A stretch of 64,000 nucleotides of DNA from Aurifilum marmelostoma (GCA_027559495.1 JAMXSV010000010.1:372001-436000), one strand, 5' to 3'. Counted from the stretch's first letter, positions 12,312-24,178 are shown. The notes: generated by a model from the letters alone, not told the origin. Made by a program: numbers and translations.

Positions 12312-13208
12312 CCCTAATGCTCATACGAACAGGAAAGAGGTGGAGAAGTGGCTGCTGGAGGGTATATATGGGTACAGTACACCTGTTTGTCATTGGATGG
12401 GAATGTGATTTCAGCGGGCGACTGACGAGCTCTCTTTGCGGTGGAAAAGAGGACGGAAGGGAGGCCGTGTTGGGAGCCGGGGGTGTGGGGGCTGGGGCTA
12501 TGGGACCTCAAGACATGCAGGGAGACGCCTGCGTAATCTTGATGGACCGGGTGTGTTATCTTGTGGCGTTATATGTGTGTATGTGTTATGCTTTACGGAC
12601 CATCGACGAAGAAACGATTTTGGTGAGTATTTGACGGGGAAACAAGTATCTCATCAGCTACAGGACTGATTGGAGGGGCGCAAGGGTGAGGCGGAGACAA
12701 GAGAGGCAGAGGGACATCGGGGCAGACAGGTCTGTCTCTTCTCTCCTTTGTTACAAGCAAGGCTGGTTTGAGCTGGTCATCATAAAAAGGAGGCAAGAGA
12801 AAAAAAGAGAAGGACACGAGTAATGAATAACTGGACCACTTGTATCACCCCTGGCGATCGGGGGTGCAGGTCCTTGTAAATGTTTCCATCAAGAACCAGT
12901 CACAAATACATACCCTCTCATCGGGGCCCTTGTGGTTTATATACGGACAGAAAGACCACACAAATTAGGTGCACGGTAGGACCTGTGAAGAGCCCATACG
13001 TGGCGGGCCGTTTCTGAATATTGTCACGAAGATGGGGAGAGAAACTACAGCAATTGAGGTTGGGTATCACTTGATTAATGTCTACACCAAGGCAGAGAGA
13101 CACTATAAAGTACATCGACTGCACCATCATGCCAGGGCCTGGGCTTGACACACATGTTGACTCTGATCATCACACGCAGTTGTTCGCGCTGGGTTCACCT
13201 CGCTGACT
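12312..13208. other. convergent intergenic region
   Basis: About 0.9 kb between the stop codons of the Zn2Cys6 regulator (+) and the PLC-like gene (-). It presumably holds both 3' UTRs. No gene-like frame or RNA motif is recognised. Confidence 0.5.
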
Positions 13209-14464
13209 TTAGAGCGTGCCCACACCGTTCAGGTAGGCCTGGACCTTGAGGAAGTCACCGACACTGATCCAGTCGAGCTGTGTAGACGAGTCACATGCAG
13301 TCAGCGTTTGGGTTTTTTTTTTCAAAGGAACAGCCGCACACACGAAACCTCTGTTTTTCCAGGCCCAAGCAGTCAAGAGAGGGCGAGGAAAGTAATAGCG
13401 GGGGGGGACCAAAGAGAAGAAACGAGCAGGGGAAACTTACCAGGATAAAGGTGGGATACCGGCCATACAGGGCATTGCACTCGTTGACCTCGGCCATGAT
13501 GGAGGTCTCGCCGTTGGTGGTGGAGGCGGCGGTCTCGTCGGGGATGTCAATGCCCAGGATGTCAATGTCGAGGAAGTGGTTGACTAGGTACATGCGGCCG
13601 CTGGAGCTGGCGCCCGAGGGGCGGTCGACGGCGCAGCTGGGGAAGGAGGAGTCGGTCACGCTGGGAGGGGGGACAAGATTATTTTAGACTTGGAAGGGAA
13701 TTCTTGGGGTGGGTTTTATGTTGGGCGTGGCGGGCGCTCCTTGGAGATCTGAAGACACAGGAAGGGAGGGGGGGGACTTACTCATATGATGTCTCACTAT
13801 ACAGTCATGGTTGGTTAGTCAGTCATTGTTAGACCACATAGGAGAACTACGGCTAATATTTGGGCGGGCGCCACTTAGAGTTGACTTACAAGATGTACGA
13901 GGTGAACTCGGGCAGGATGTAGCTGACCGAGGTACCAGCAGGATAATCCATAAACACCACCAGCCTCGTGCCGGCGTCGATCAGCTCGCCCAGGGTAGGC
14001 CACTGGGAGAGCGCAAGGGTCGAGGCAGGCGAGTAGGCGTACGCATCGGCGCCGGCGGTCTCAAAGGCCTCGGCAAAGACGGAGCTGTCGATGCCGTCGC
14101 CGTTGGTGATGAGCAGGGTGACGACCTCGTCCGGGTTGGCGTCGAGGAAGGCGACGACGGTCTCGAGCCAGGTGAGGAGGGTGCCGGCGTCCTCCTCGGC
14201 GCAGCTGGTGTGGCAGAGCTCGATGACGCCGTTCTTGTCGTGGCTCTGGGCCTGCAGGAAGCGCACGCCCAGGCTGAGCTGGTCGGCCACCGAGTCGAAC
14301 TGGTTGTCCACCGGCAGGATGCCGACAAAGGCCGAGTCGTGGCTGCCGATGAAGGTCACGTTGGAGTAGATCTTGTCGCAGAGGGCCGAGTAGCCGTTGC
14401 AGACGGTGGCGGCGGTGGCTCCGCCGGCGAGGAGGGCCAGGGCGAGGGCACTGGGGGACCGCAT
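13209..14464 (-). CDS. secreted PI-PLC X-domain-like phosphodiesterase
   Basis: Four exons on the minus strand (14464-13890, 13796-13782, 13660-13441, 13277-13209) join in phase to 292 aa. The N-terminus is a clear signal peptide of about 18 residues, hydrophobic 'ALALALLAGG' ending 'ATAA', so the protein should be secreted. It belongs to the PLC-like phosphodiesterase TIM-barrel superfamily: 'FIGSHDSAFVG' holds the first catalytic His (about 42) and 'IELCHTSC' the second (about 85). Conserved blocks 'LGVRFLQAQ', 'VVFMDYPAG' and 'MYLVNHFLD' follow the expected order. Cysteines suggest disulphides; there is one N-glycosylation sequon (NVT). Fungal members are abundant extracellular proteins whose substrates are mostly unknown. 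The third exon begins with 'VTDSSFPSCAVDRPSG', reachable only through the 15-nt exon. The G-rich fourth intron and GA/GT repeats upstream (14540-14582) are notable. Confidence 0.88.
13782..13796 (-). other. 15-nt micro-exon of the PLC-like gene
   Basis: It is flanked by a TATAG acceptor and a GTAAGT donor. It carries phase 2 in and phase 2 out, and encodes F-E-T-S-Y plus part of an Asp codon. Including it gives 'TSYIFETSYDVTDSSFPSC', the expected continuous core of the family; without it the reading would not join the two flanking exons sensibly. Confidence 0.8.
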
Positions 14465-17400
14465 GTTTGGATGGTTGGATTTAGTAGTCAGGAGGGAATG
14501 AATGAGGAAACGACAGATGGAAAAAGAGAGACGAGAGACTGTGAACGAGAGATAGAGAGATAGAGAGAGAGTGTGTGTGTGTTTGTGAGGGCGTGATGAT
14601 GGTCGTCGTGAACCTTTTCGACCTTGCTACAAAGTGATTTATGACAGAGTAAAGTACGATACCCTCATAGCATGCCGTCGACGCGACAGGACGAAAGAGG
14701 AGGGAGACAAGTATACCGGGTCCCTGCTCTTCTTATACTGTATACCATGCATGGGACAATACCATGCATGATTGGTAGGAATAAGAAAGAGAAAACAAAC
14801 CCCCCTTTCACCATGGAGCGCGTGCTACGCTCTCGAGCTGTGCCTCTTTCTGGTTGTGACCCCATCCGTCCATCCGGTGCGGGTCGATCAAGAAAGATGA
14901 CAACGGCGAGCCGTCACGTTGGTCCATGCACATTTTGCCCTCGTCGATAGTACCCTTGACCAAAAAAAAAAAATGGATATATCATATACCGGAGCCTGGG
15001 AAGAATTTCACATGCAACGGACCTCAGGTCGCAGGGCGGCAGCCCGGCTCAGCCCAGGCAGTCAGGGGAGCGAGCCGACTACAATCAGGGGGAGGGGGGA
15101 GAGGGTGAAATAATCATTTAGTGCTTGCACACTGCGACCCTTTTTTTTCTTCTGTTCTCAAATGTGGCGGGAACATTTCGATTGGGTGGTCCCGGCCTTG
15201 TCAGTCAGGGACCCGGGGGGGGGAGCTCACAGCCTCTCACGGCACGACTCTTGCGCCACGCATCCCCAAAGAATGCATTGTCCCGCTGCCACGATACCAC
15301 CCAACCATTTTACACGCCCGGCCTACCTGGCCAACCCCCCTCTCTGGAGACGGAGTAGTGCCTCTTCGGGGCCACGACAGACGAGGGGAGGGGGGGCGAC
15401 ATGACAGGGGTGAGGGAGGGGATGATCCACTGCCGACTCATGGCACTATTGAATCCCTCGTCGGTCGGGACACTACACACTGGGCAGGAGGGACAGGATA
15501 TTCGGCACGCTTTGTGTCCATATGATAGAGCGTTTGACCTGATTGGGCGGTTGGTCCTTTTTTTTCCCTTTCTTCTTCTTTCTGTTTGTCTCTCTTTTCT
15601 GGGCAAAAAGTGAGGAAAAGGTTGGGAGCAAAGAACCCATGAGAACAAGGAGGATTTTACCTTTCAGATCTCTCTCAGATCTCTCTCTTTTTCTCCTCCC
15701 CCGTCTTACTTTCTCTTAGTCACTGCCTGCTAGGTTCCATCCAATCTCCCATGTTGCTGGGTGCTCCGGGCGCGGCAAACTCTCTGCGCGAGAACCCTAA
15801 GCTTAGTAGATATCTCTATCTGACCATTCTCGGGTCCTGCCGAAGAGACCTTAGGCTTCTGCCCCCCCCCCCCTCCCCCAGCACGCCCAGGCCGAAGCAT
15901 GACGGTTGCCCGCTGCAGGTGATCCCTGACCTCCCTCCAGGCTGCTGCTGCTGTCAGCTGGGGCGGCAGCTGGGGAGGTGGGAGGGCATGCGGAGCAGTC
16001 CACGGGGTTGTGTTCTCCGCCCTCTTTACAGGGGTTCTGGGGGGGGGGGGGGCATAGGACACACCACTGATTACTCGAGACTGGACTGCGTGATGATGAC
16101 TGCTGTTTTTGCTAGAGGGGATCCATTTTTTTCCTTGTGCTTGGTACAAGTCACAACACCCCGCTTTACAATCCTAGGTAAGATTTTGTTCCCCTGATTT
16201 GATTGTTTCCCCCCCTTCTATGAGGTGATGTTGAATACTTGTCAATATACTTGTGTATGTCTTTTGATTGTGTCACAATTGTTAGTGAATAGAATGAAGA
16301 AAAAAGCAATAGCACAAAGCTGTCATTTTGCATAAACCTGTTCAAATAGAAACGGATGTTTTGATGATTATAACAGAATTCGAAAGGCTAAGCCTGCAAT
16401 ATAGCTACGCCTCATGGTCACCCGAAGACTAAACACCTCAATGAATGAATTGTCGATGGTTTCCTATGATCACCTAGACTTCACTGTCAGAAATGTGGCG
16501 AGTAAGTGATACAAAGAAGCGACTCACCCTGAGGTGGAAACATTTGATTGGGTTGAACCTTGGAAGCAAGGTCCCATGGCGGGTATTGAAGCCTTTCTCC
16601 AATGGTGTTATCGGGCTGTATTGACCTCGTTTACACAATTGCTCAGTCTTATTCTGGAACCGACAATAATCCTCGTTTCTCGTCAGAGTGCTTACTGACC
16701 TTTATGTTATTCTGCATCCCCTTTTCTATCAATTTCACAACAGCTAGCTGACCTCATGAATATGATATTGGCTGCATTGTGCCTAGTAATGATTTGGCCC
16801 CGAAGTGCAGTCTCTGACAATGGAACATGACACACACAAAAAAAGAAAAGGAGGGGTGGAGGGGGCCAATGTAAAGCGGAAACTTCTCTTATGGCGTCCT
16901 GATGACTATGCCAATTGTGAACACTCTCACGAGTCTGCTTCACCCGCAACAGTCATATGGTCAAACAAGACATGCTGCAGCTGCCATGCCACGAGTATGA
17001 CCGAGGCTGAGCAAGTATAGCCAAATCTCACACGTACCAGTCATACTTGACTTTTGAGTGTGATTATGAAACATAAAGCAGGCAGGAAATGGTGAGCCTC
17101 CCACCTGAGACAGCCAACACTGTCATTGTACTCGCCCCCAAGCACACAGGATCAGGACTGTTTCTGAACGCGAGCTTTATGTTGCACAGGTGCATCATAT
17201 GAGAGAGACACAGTTCGTTCAAAACAAACACAGTCTTAGGCAGGCAGCCCCGCCCCCTTCGAAGAACATGCCCAGCAGCCGGAGGATGAGAGACGAACAT
17301 CGGAGACAAGGATCGATAACTTTCTCATCCGGTGATACTCCGCAGAGAAGACGAAGGCTAGGTGGATAGGGGGAAAGTTTGGGAACTTTGACGGATCGAA

Positions 17401-17846
17401 TTTTGTCCGATATTATGACGGTGGACGCCGAGAACGCAGCAGATGGCCGTTGTGGTAATCGCCGACGTGGTGGAGCTAGATCATGTCGCCCTGCCGTTAG
17501 GTGTATGCGGACTCACTCTCCTCTTTTGCCTTGGAGTGTGCCCATTTTGGAAGACTGTGTGGGTGGAATATACCGAGTGCTATGAATTACTGCTCATCAT
17601 GTTGGAGCACCAGCTGATCTCGGGGATGAGTAATCTGCTTCCATCCAAGTAATTCTGAGGTATAGGTCGGGATAGTAACTCGATGAGGTAACTGAGTATT
17701 TTCTCTCCCTTTTATTGCATGATTATCTGTGGAAGCATGATTATAAGATGGTTGTATATACCACATGAGGACGGGCTTCTGGACAAGTCCGTTTTGGGTT
17801 GGAGGAGGAAGTAGAGGGGAAGAGATGGGATAGATTGTGTACTAAG

Positions 17847-17858
17847 AACCCTAACCCT
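17847..17858 (+). promoter_or_regulatory. telomere-like box (AACCCTAACCCT)
   Basis: A perfect two-unit telomere repeat 543 bp upstream of the OBAP-like gene start at 18401. It matches the boxes upstream of the M20 and bZIP genes in sequence, and on those genes' strand it has the same orientation. Confidence 0.5.
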
Positions 17859-18330
17859 ACCCAAGTATCTCAGTACAAGAAGTGTTCATAGCACTGCACA
17901 ATTTCGGACTGCAGTGTCAGTGTCCTTGAAATAACTTTGAAAATGCGATTGGATTTATTAAAATGACTCCGAGATTTTTTCTTTCTTTTATAAATTGAAA
18001 AGTCTTCTATCCTAACGTTACTTCAAAGTTGAACAGAGACGGCATCGCGATTTCCTCCCAGCAGCCCAGCGAGTGAGATGATGACGACCTCGGGGATCCA
18101 CTGACGTAACTAAGGTCACATCGAGTGCCTTCACTCAACTTTCGTCGGCGAACAACGCAGCAACAACAACCACATCATCAACAAACATTGCTGGATACAA
18201 GAAGACCGTATTGAGACACAGGATCCTGTAGTGTGCCAGCTTCAGGAACAACAACCTCAGCATCAGTTTCTCAGGGAGACCAAGCGTCCAGCCACCACCA
18301 ACTAACTGCCCATCCACGCACACAACCTTT

Positions 18331-18331
<1 letters not shown>

Positions 18332-18385
<54 letters not shown>

Positions 18386-18400
18386 GCACGCACGCACACG
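18332..18400 (+). repeat. (CA)n/(CGCA)n microsatellite abutting a start codon
   Basis: About 49 bases of perfect CA repeat are followed by about 20 bases of CGCA units. The tract ends immediately before the ATG at 18401, so it occupies the proximal 5' UTR or core promoter of the OBAP-like gene. Alternating purine-pyrimidine sequence of this length can adopt Z-DNA. Confidence 0.95.
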
Positions 18401-19386
18401 ATGGAGCAATCGCAAGTTCCTGGCGACGAACGCACCACCAAGAGCAAGGTCCTCGAGACAGGCGCCGCCATGACCCAGGATTTTGCGCCGGTCAAGTCCA
18501 TCTGCGCCCACCTAAACGCCTTCCATGTCTACGCCGACGACCCCAAACGCTTTGTCGAGGCGAACCACTACTGCAGCCATCTGACTGAGGGTAAGCCTTG
18601 AGAAGACCTTTCATATATATTTCAGGACACAAGTACTGACGTGCTTTGCTGCTGCGTTGCAACGGCACGCGTCACAGACGTTCGCCAGTGCATCCTCTAC
18701 GACAGCCCGAACCCAGGGGCTCGGCTGATTGGCATCGAGTACATGATCACGCCCAAGCTGTACGAGACGCTCGACCCCGAGGAGCGCAGGCTCTGGCACA
18801 GTCACGTCTTCGAGGTCAAGTCGGGCATGCTCATCATGCCCCAGCCCTCGGCCCTCGTGCCCCAGTAGGTCTCATCCTGTGTGGGAGAGAGGGAGGCTTT
18901 AGGTTGCAAAGCTCAACAACTGATGACTGTTGGTCGTGATCAGGGCTGCCTGGGAGAAGGCCGAGACAGCGGAGATGCAAGATGTCATCGAGCTTTATGG
19001 CAAGGTGAGCTTATGGGCTTGACAATTATATTTGCCCTAGATCCACGATATGCTGACAGCTAGGAAAAGGTATATCACTTGTGGCAGGTAGACCAGGGCC
19101 ACAAACTGCCCTTGGGAGAACCCAAGTTGATGACCAGCTTCAGTAAGTAGCTTGTGACGATACAGCCTCACGGCTCTTTCCCCCTCGAGAGCTTTCACCT
19201 TGTACAAGCGTGAATGGCCTAGCTGCTGACAACTCTGCAGCTCAAGCTGAACAGATGCCGGATTTTGAGAAGGTTGTCGGCGAGAGAGACAGCAGGTTTG
19301 GCGCGGACTGGAAGAGGAAGAAGGATCTTCGGGAGGGCATCAAGGACCCCCAAATCCATCCCGATGCTGACGCGACTTGGAAATAG
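18401..19386 (+). CDS. oil body-associated protein-like (DUF1264)
   Basis: Five exons (18401-18590, 18678-18864, 18944-19004, 19064-19142, 19241-19386) join in phase to 220 aa, the usual length for this family. It matches the DUF1264/OBAP family: 'SICAHLNAFHVYADDP', 'RFVEANHYCSHLTED', 'QCILYDSPNPGARLIGIEYM', 'LWHSHVFEVKSGMLIMPQ' and the C-terminal 'YHLWQVDQGHKLPLGEPKLM' with 'FGADW' are all present in order. In plants, OBAPs associate with seed oil bodies; fungal homologues are widespread but little studied. No signal peptide or membrane segment is seen. All four introns are short (about 60-100 nt) with standard donors and acceptors except a weak GTAGGT donor at 18865. The CA repeat directly before the ATG could make expression length-variable. 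Confidence 0.9.
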
Positions 19387-20249
19387 GAGGCACGGCAGAC
19401 GTCACTCAGTGCTACTTTGGTTGGCCCTTTTTCCATCCGCATCTCCACTCAGAATGCATCCGCAGCTCAGCTACCACTCCAGAAGTCTGCAAATGACACA
19501 GGATTTATTTGTCAAATCGCCAAACAGGTGCACGTACGGTGTAAATCCTCAGCCCCAATTCCATGCTGTTGGGATGTTGCTCGGCTGTCATGTCAATCAT
19601 GTTCCTGCTTGTACATCATCTCCTCAGCTGCCCCTCGCATGCATGGCCTAGGTTTGGCCCCCCCCCGTCAGCACCAAAGCCGTGGTGGCGGTAGCAGCAC
19701 TCTTGGCTGTGTGGCCTGGCCTCCGCAGAGGGGAGATCATTTCGTCAATCGCCAAAGGGATACCCAAATAATCTGGCTGCTGACAGCAGGGATCACGATC
19801 CACCAGTCGCAGGATTCTGTGTCGGTCTCTCAGGAATTCTGAGACGAGCTGAACAACTTTGTGTCCCGAGCGAAACCTATGGGGCTTGGCCCGCTAATCC
19901 AGGCAGTTAAGTAATGCCGATCTCAGGTCGATTAGGTCGATTTAATTTCGTCCTTGCTTTTCAGACTCACTTGTTTGTCATCCTTTTTATTTTCTTCCCC
20001 TTCTTCTTTTCTTGAAAAACTCGACAGCGATCATTCTAATTCCTGGTATTATTGACACTGCAATACAGATACAGGCTATCTTCACCACGACCTTCTTATT
20101 TTTGGGGGAGTCGCAAGACCAGGCTCTCGACATCGAGCGTGGCATCCCACGAGGAAACAACAAATAAGGACTGGGGACTCGACAGCATGATAATATAAAC
20201 AGAACTCTGCAGTCCAGACGGGACACGAGACAGCTGCGTTCGACCTAAT
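19387..20249. other. intergenic between OBAP-like and membrane-protein genes
   Basis: No supported gene. A hydrophobic plus-strand frame runs through about 20000-20164, but it has no ATG and ends at a stop before the next gene. It probably holds the 3' UTR of the upstream gene and the promoter of the downstream gene. Confidence 0.5.
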
Positions 20250-22349
20250 ATGGCCGAGTACTCAACCGATGGCGAGGAGTGGCGGGCGGGCGAGCTGGCA
20301 CTCTATGGTTCGTATTCGTACTGGCTGTATGACCTCGTCGATGAGATCGAAATCCTGGCCGAGCCGTTTCATGAGTCGGTATGGTCAATATTGGAACCAA
20401 CGGACACATGGCCGACAGTTTATCTACGCACTGGTTCGTGCGCGGTCAACTCGTCTGATTATCTAAACGACGTGCCTGGGAACTGCTCGAGTGTCTGTTC
20501 TGACAAGGAGACATTGCTTCTGCCCTTCAATGTGGGGACGTGTCTCAGCCTGGCTTCGGCTGCGCTGTTGCTCCAGAATGACACCTTTTCCTGGAACCAG
20601 TCCTACCTGGAGAACGCCCAGGTGGCCCAGACACACAGCCTGGGAAACCTCACAGAGTGGAACGGGACAGGCATCTTCCAGGACGTCATCAGCTGCGCCG
20701 TCGCCTCATGCTCTCAGAACAACATATCCACCTGCTCCCAGCCGATGCTCAACCTGGACGCCAGCTCGTTCACGGTTGACAACCTAGAAACGACGTTGGC
20801 TGGTTTCAAGACTTTCTGCGATAACGTTGGCCTACAGGTCAATTCGGACATTGCCGGCCCGGGCGTCATGACCTCGTATCTCCTCCAGATCAGCGTCGCC
20901 ATGCTCTTCTGGCTCATAGCCAAGGTGCTCACCTCGTGGCCGCGCGTGTTTGCCTGGCCGTTCTTCCTCTGCACGAGGGAAAAGAAGCCGGACCCCGATC
21001 TCGACCCGAACCTGTCGTGCCCGCCTTATTATCACGAGGAGAAGCAGTTTGGCCGACGGAGATCCGCATGGCAGCGAGCCAACGCAATGCAGCGCCGCCT
21101 GCGCCGCCTCCGCCTCCACGCGGCGACGGTGTCGACGCTGGTCGAGTTCCAGGAGGTGCAGGCCTTCTTTGTGGGGGCGATCCAGATCGCGACGCTGGCG
21201 ACCTTCAAGCCCAGCGGGTCGTCGCAGTCGGACGCGCATTCCATCAACAGTTTCGGCGAGGCCATCCTCGACAGCCAGCTGGTGCAGATGCTGGCCATCA
21301 ACGGCATCCTCCCGATCCTGCTGGTGCAGTACATCCTGCAGACGTACGACAAGCGCTGGTGGTACTCGTTCGCCCTGCTCTGGGTCACCTTTGTCCTCGC
21401 CCTGGCCGTGCAGGCCAGGCGCGACACGCTCATCTCGAGCTACGACGTGCTCTGGGACGTGCTCAAGTCCGAGAGCCCCGTAGACGAGTGCGGGGGCAAC
21501 GCCAACCCCATGGTGTACTGCAACACGTACTTGAGCCCCACCACGAGCGGCATCGGCGGGGAGATCTATGTGGCCTACTGCGGGATGATCATGCTGAGTA
21601 TCGACTTCCTGATCCCGAGGCTGCAGAGGTGGCCCTTGCTGGGCGGCATCATCGCGCGGGTGCGGGTCATGGATCTCGACAAGAACCCCGTCTCGCGGGT
21701 GGTGATCAAGACATGCCGGGGCACAGTCTGGTTCATGTGGTCTCTGCTGGAGTATGTGCTGGCCGGGACGGTGGTGTACTACCTGATGAGCCTGCTCATG
21801 ATTGCCTTTACCATGACGGGTGGCTCAAACACCTGGGGCTCTTGGTCCTTTGGTCAGCTGGTCGCGGTCATGGTCTGGGTTCCTCTTCTTTTTAAATTTG
21901 TCTACTACAACATCTTGTGAGTTCTTTCTTTTCTTCTCTCTCTCTCTTTCCCATTTCATTTATGTTCCTCTGAGTACCATAACGAGAGAAAAAGGCGCTA
22001 ATCAGGTCTATACAGTGGGATCGAAGAAGGCGTCGGCAGCCGGCTGATGAAAGAATTCCGTGTCGTTCATGATGAAGAAGAGGACGAGGAGGAGGGGACT
22101 CACGTCGAGAGCAGGGGCTATGCTAATATCGAGATTGACGAGCTGCAGCAGCTCCACGACCCGGCGCTGGCGTATTCTAGCAGCAGTAGCAGCAGGAGGA
22201 GGAACGGCAAGTCTGCAGAGAGCGCCGTCTCGACGCCGGATATGAGGAGTAGTAGTAATCAGGGTAGTTTTGACTCGCTTGTGGCGAATGCGCCTCGGGC
22301 GTATGGTCTGGATCACATGTCGTCTTTCTCGCCTTTTGGAAAACGGTAA
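20250..22349 (+). CDS. multi-pass membrane protein of unknown function
   Basis: Two exons (20250-21916 and 22016-22349), with a GTGAGT donor and ATACAG acceptor, give 666 aa. The first about 210 residues are soluble, with many cysteines and clustered N-glycosylation sequons (NSS, NCS, NDT, NQS, NLT, NGT, NIS), which suggests a lumenal or extracellular domain. At least five hydrophobic segments follow, for example 'LLQISVAMLFWLIAKVL', 'MLAINGILPILLVQYIL', 'FALLWVTFVLALAV' and 'YYLMSLLMIAFTM'. An Arg-rich loop (about 270-295) lies after the first. The tail is cytosolic-looking, with an acidic run (DEEEDEEEG) and a Ser/Arg-rich stretch. No cleavable signal peptide is visible at this start, so either the first transmembrane helix inserts N-out or an upstream exon is missed. 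The family is not recognised; its style matches fungus-specific plasma-membrane proteins. It ends 154 bp from the convergent M20 gene. Confidence 0.8.
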
Positions 22350-22503
22350 TCTATTATTTTTTTTGGGGGCGGGGGGGAAGTTTTACTAGACGATGCATAT
22401 TATAATCAATCTAGAAGGTTAACTTATAAAGGAATAAAGAAAGAAAACCAACGTACCTCGTTTTTATTGTGAAACAATGCTACCGACTATAATTAAATAA
22501 TGC

Positions 22504-23556
22504 TCACTCCTTCTCAGCCTTCTCCATGTCCTTCTCCCAAGCATCTTTCACCTCCTGCAGCAGCCCCTCCCTCGTGAGCACGTCCACCGCCGTCCCAGCC
22601 AGCGCCTTGGAGACCCTCAGACAGCGCCCAAAGGCATCCCTCGTGCCCGCCGCGCGCGCAAACTCCGGGTTGTGGGGACCCTGTCCCTCCGGGCCCGGCA
22701 CGATCGAGAAGCCGACGTGCAGGCTCGGCATCTCATAGCTCACGTCGCCCTGGTCCGTGCTCGCCCTGGTCCTGCCGCGGGCCTCGTCCGCGTCCTGGTC
22801 GAGCGGGATCCTGCTCGTCGGCGGCTCGAGGGGGTCCACGCGCGGGGCCACCAGGGCGTTCCAGAAGCGCGTGTAGCTCCTGGCCAGCACCCTGTTGGGC
22901 ACGTGGTTGGCGTAGGCCTGCAGCTCGGCGACCTCGAGCGTGGCGCCGGAGGCGGTGGCGCCGGCCTCGAAGCAGGCGTGGGCCTTGGCGCGCAGGGCGC
23001 GCAGGCGGGCGCGGGTGTCGGCGCGGACGACAAAGACGCCGGCGGCGCGGGCGTGGATGATGTTGGGGGCGGCGCCGCCGTCGGTGATGTGGCCCTGGAT
23101 GATGTCGCCGGGCATGGTCTGCTGGCGGAGCTGGGCGAGGGCGGCGTAGGCGGTGACGAGGGCGTCGAGGGCGTTGATGCCCAGCCAGGGGCTGGCGGCG
23201 GCGTGGGCCTCGCGGCCAAAGTAGTCGGCCCGGAAGCGGGCGTAGGCGGTCGTGGGCATCAGGGCGCAGTCCGGGGTGATGCCCGGGTGGGACATGAGGC
23301 TCAGGTCGACGCCGTGGTCGCGGTAGGCGCCGGCCCGGAGCAGCTTGATCTTGCCGCCGCCGCCTTCCTCGGCCGGGGTGCCGAAGAGGACGAGCCTGCC
23401 TGGGATGGCGGCGGGGTGGGATCTCATGAGGGCGGCGGTGGCCAGGGCGGCGCCTAGGGAGGCGGTGGCTATCAGGTTGTGTCCGCAGGCGTGGCCGATT
23501 CCGACGAGGGCGTCTGGGGATGAAGAGGTGAGTCAACGGGTTGTTTCTATTGGGCG

Positions 23557-23592
<36 letters not shown>

Positions 23593-24178
23593 GAAAAATA
23601 AATAAATAAGAATAAACAAGATACATTCAAGATAATATCTGCTTACCCATTTCCACATTGAACGAGATGACGGGCCCCTCTCGGCCGCTATCGTACTCGG
23701 CCGTCCACGCAGTCTCGAGGCCATAGGCTGAGGGCGTCACCTTCCATCCTTCCTGGGAGCGCATGAACGTTGTGAGGGTCTCGTGGGCGATGAACTCTTT
23801 GAAGCCCAGCTCGGGGTTGTCGTGGATCTTTTGGTTGACAGGCCGTAGTTTCTCGGCGATGCTGTCTACAAAAGAGCTGATCTCTTCCAGGAAGGCTGGT
23901 GGTTGTTGGTCGTCGAGAGTCGTATTTTCTGTGGTGGTGGCGGTGGCGAGAGGGCTGACCGTGCCGGTACTGCTCGTTGATGAATCGTCCGAACATGATA
24001 TATGATCATTGTGTCTTGAACTGCGGCGGGCTGCTGTTGTAGCTTCATATCGTGAGTACGCGGGTGGGTGTATCTTGTTGGAGTCGTGGTCGTCGGGACA
24101 GCAGCTCTTTTGAGCGTCGTCGCGCGAGATGATCACAAAGTCGTCGTCTGTGATTTCCATCATGTCCTTTTGCACCAT
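22504..24178 (-). CDS. M20-family metallopeptidase (PM20D2/aminoacylase-like)
   Basis: Two exons on the minus strand (24178-23647 and 23513-22504) give 513 aa. The first about 100 residues are low-complexity and acidic/Ser-rich, then the M20 fold begins ('IHDNPELGFKEFIAHETL'). The second exon opens with the metal-binding 'GIGHACGHN' and carries 'GTPAEEGGGGK' with the catalytic and ligand Glu pair, 'HPG', the dimerisation-domain 'HAAASPWLGINALDAL' and 'GAAPNIIHARA'. This pattern is typical of the peptidase M20 domain-containing protein 2/amidohydrolase subgroup, which cleaves dipeptides or N-acyl amino acids. No signal peptide is seen, so it is probably cytosolic. The single intron (23514-23646) contains a 34-nt A run on the plus strand (poly-T in the transcript). 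A telomere-like box lies 156 bp upstream of the ATG. Confidence 0.9.
23557..23590 (+). repeat. A34 homopolymer inside the M20 intron
   Basis: Thirty-four consecutive A residues on the plus strand, read as T34 in the M20 pre-mRNA, close to the 3' splice site of its only intron. It could serve as an extended polypyrimidine tract. Its true length may be misassembled. Confidence 0.9.

Larger units (their letters stand above)
14465..18400. other. gene-poor intergenic region
   Basis: Nearly 4 kb without a supported gene. It contains a compound GATA/GA/GT repeat at 14540-14582, a G14-like run near 16028-16041, a comparatively AT-rich stretch at about 16200-18000, and a telomere-like box at 17847-17858. 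The last 69 bases are a CA/CGCA repeat that abuts the next ATG. All open frames are short, without motifs. Confidence 0.55.

Noticed and set aside
13811..14563. Plus-strand open frame over the PLC-like gene
   Set aside because: Antisense shadow; the minus strand has a signal peptide and catalytic histidines.
18271..18511. Poly-Val/Cys and Thr/His open frames across CA/TG repeats (also at 31091-31313 and 36634-37366)
   Set aside because: These are translations of dinucleotide repeats, not genes.
20000..20164. Hydrophobic plus-strand frame before the membrane-protein gene as a missed signal exon
   Set aside because: It has no ATG, ends in a stop and lacks a clear donor site leading to 20250. 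I kept only the remark that the N-terminus may be incomplete.
22672..23457. Long plus-strand open frame over the M20 gene (261 codons)
   Set aside because: It is a GC-driven mirror of the M20 coding strand: Gly/Ala/Val-rich, without motifs, while the minus strand carries clear M20 motifs.
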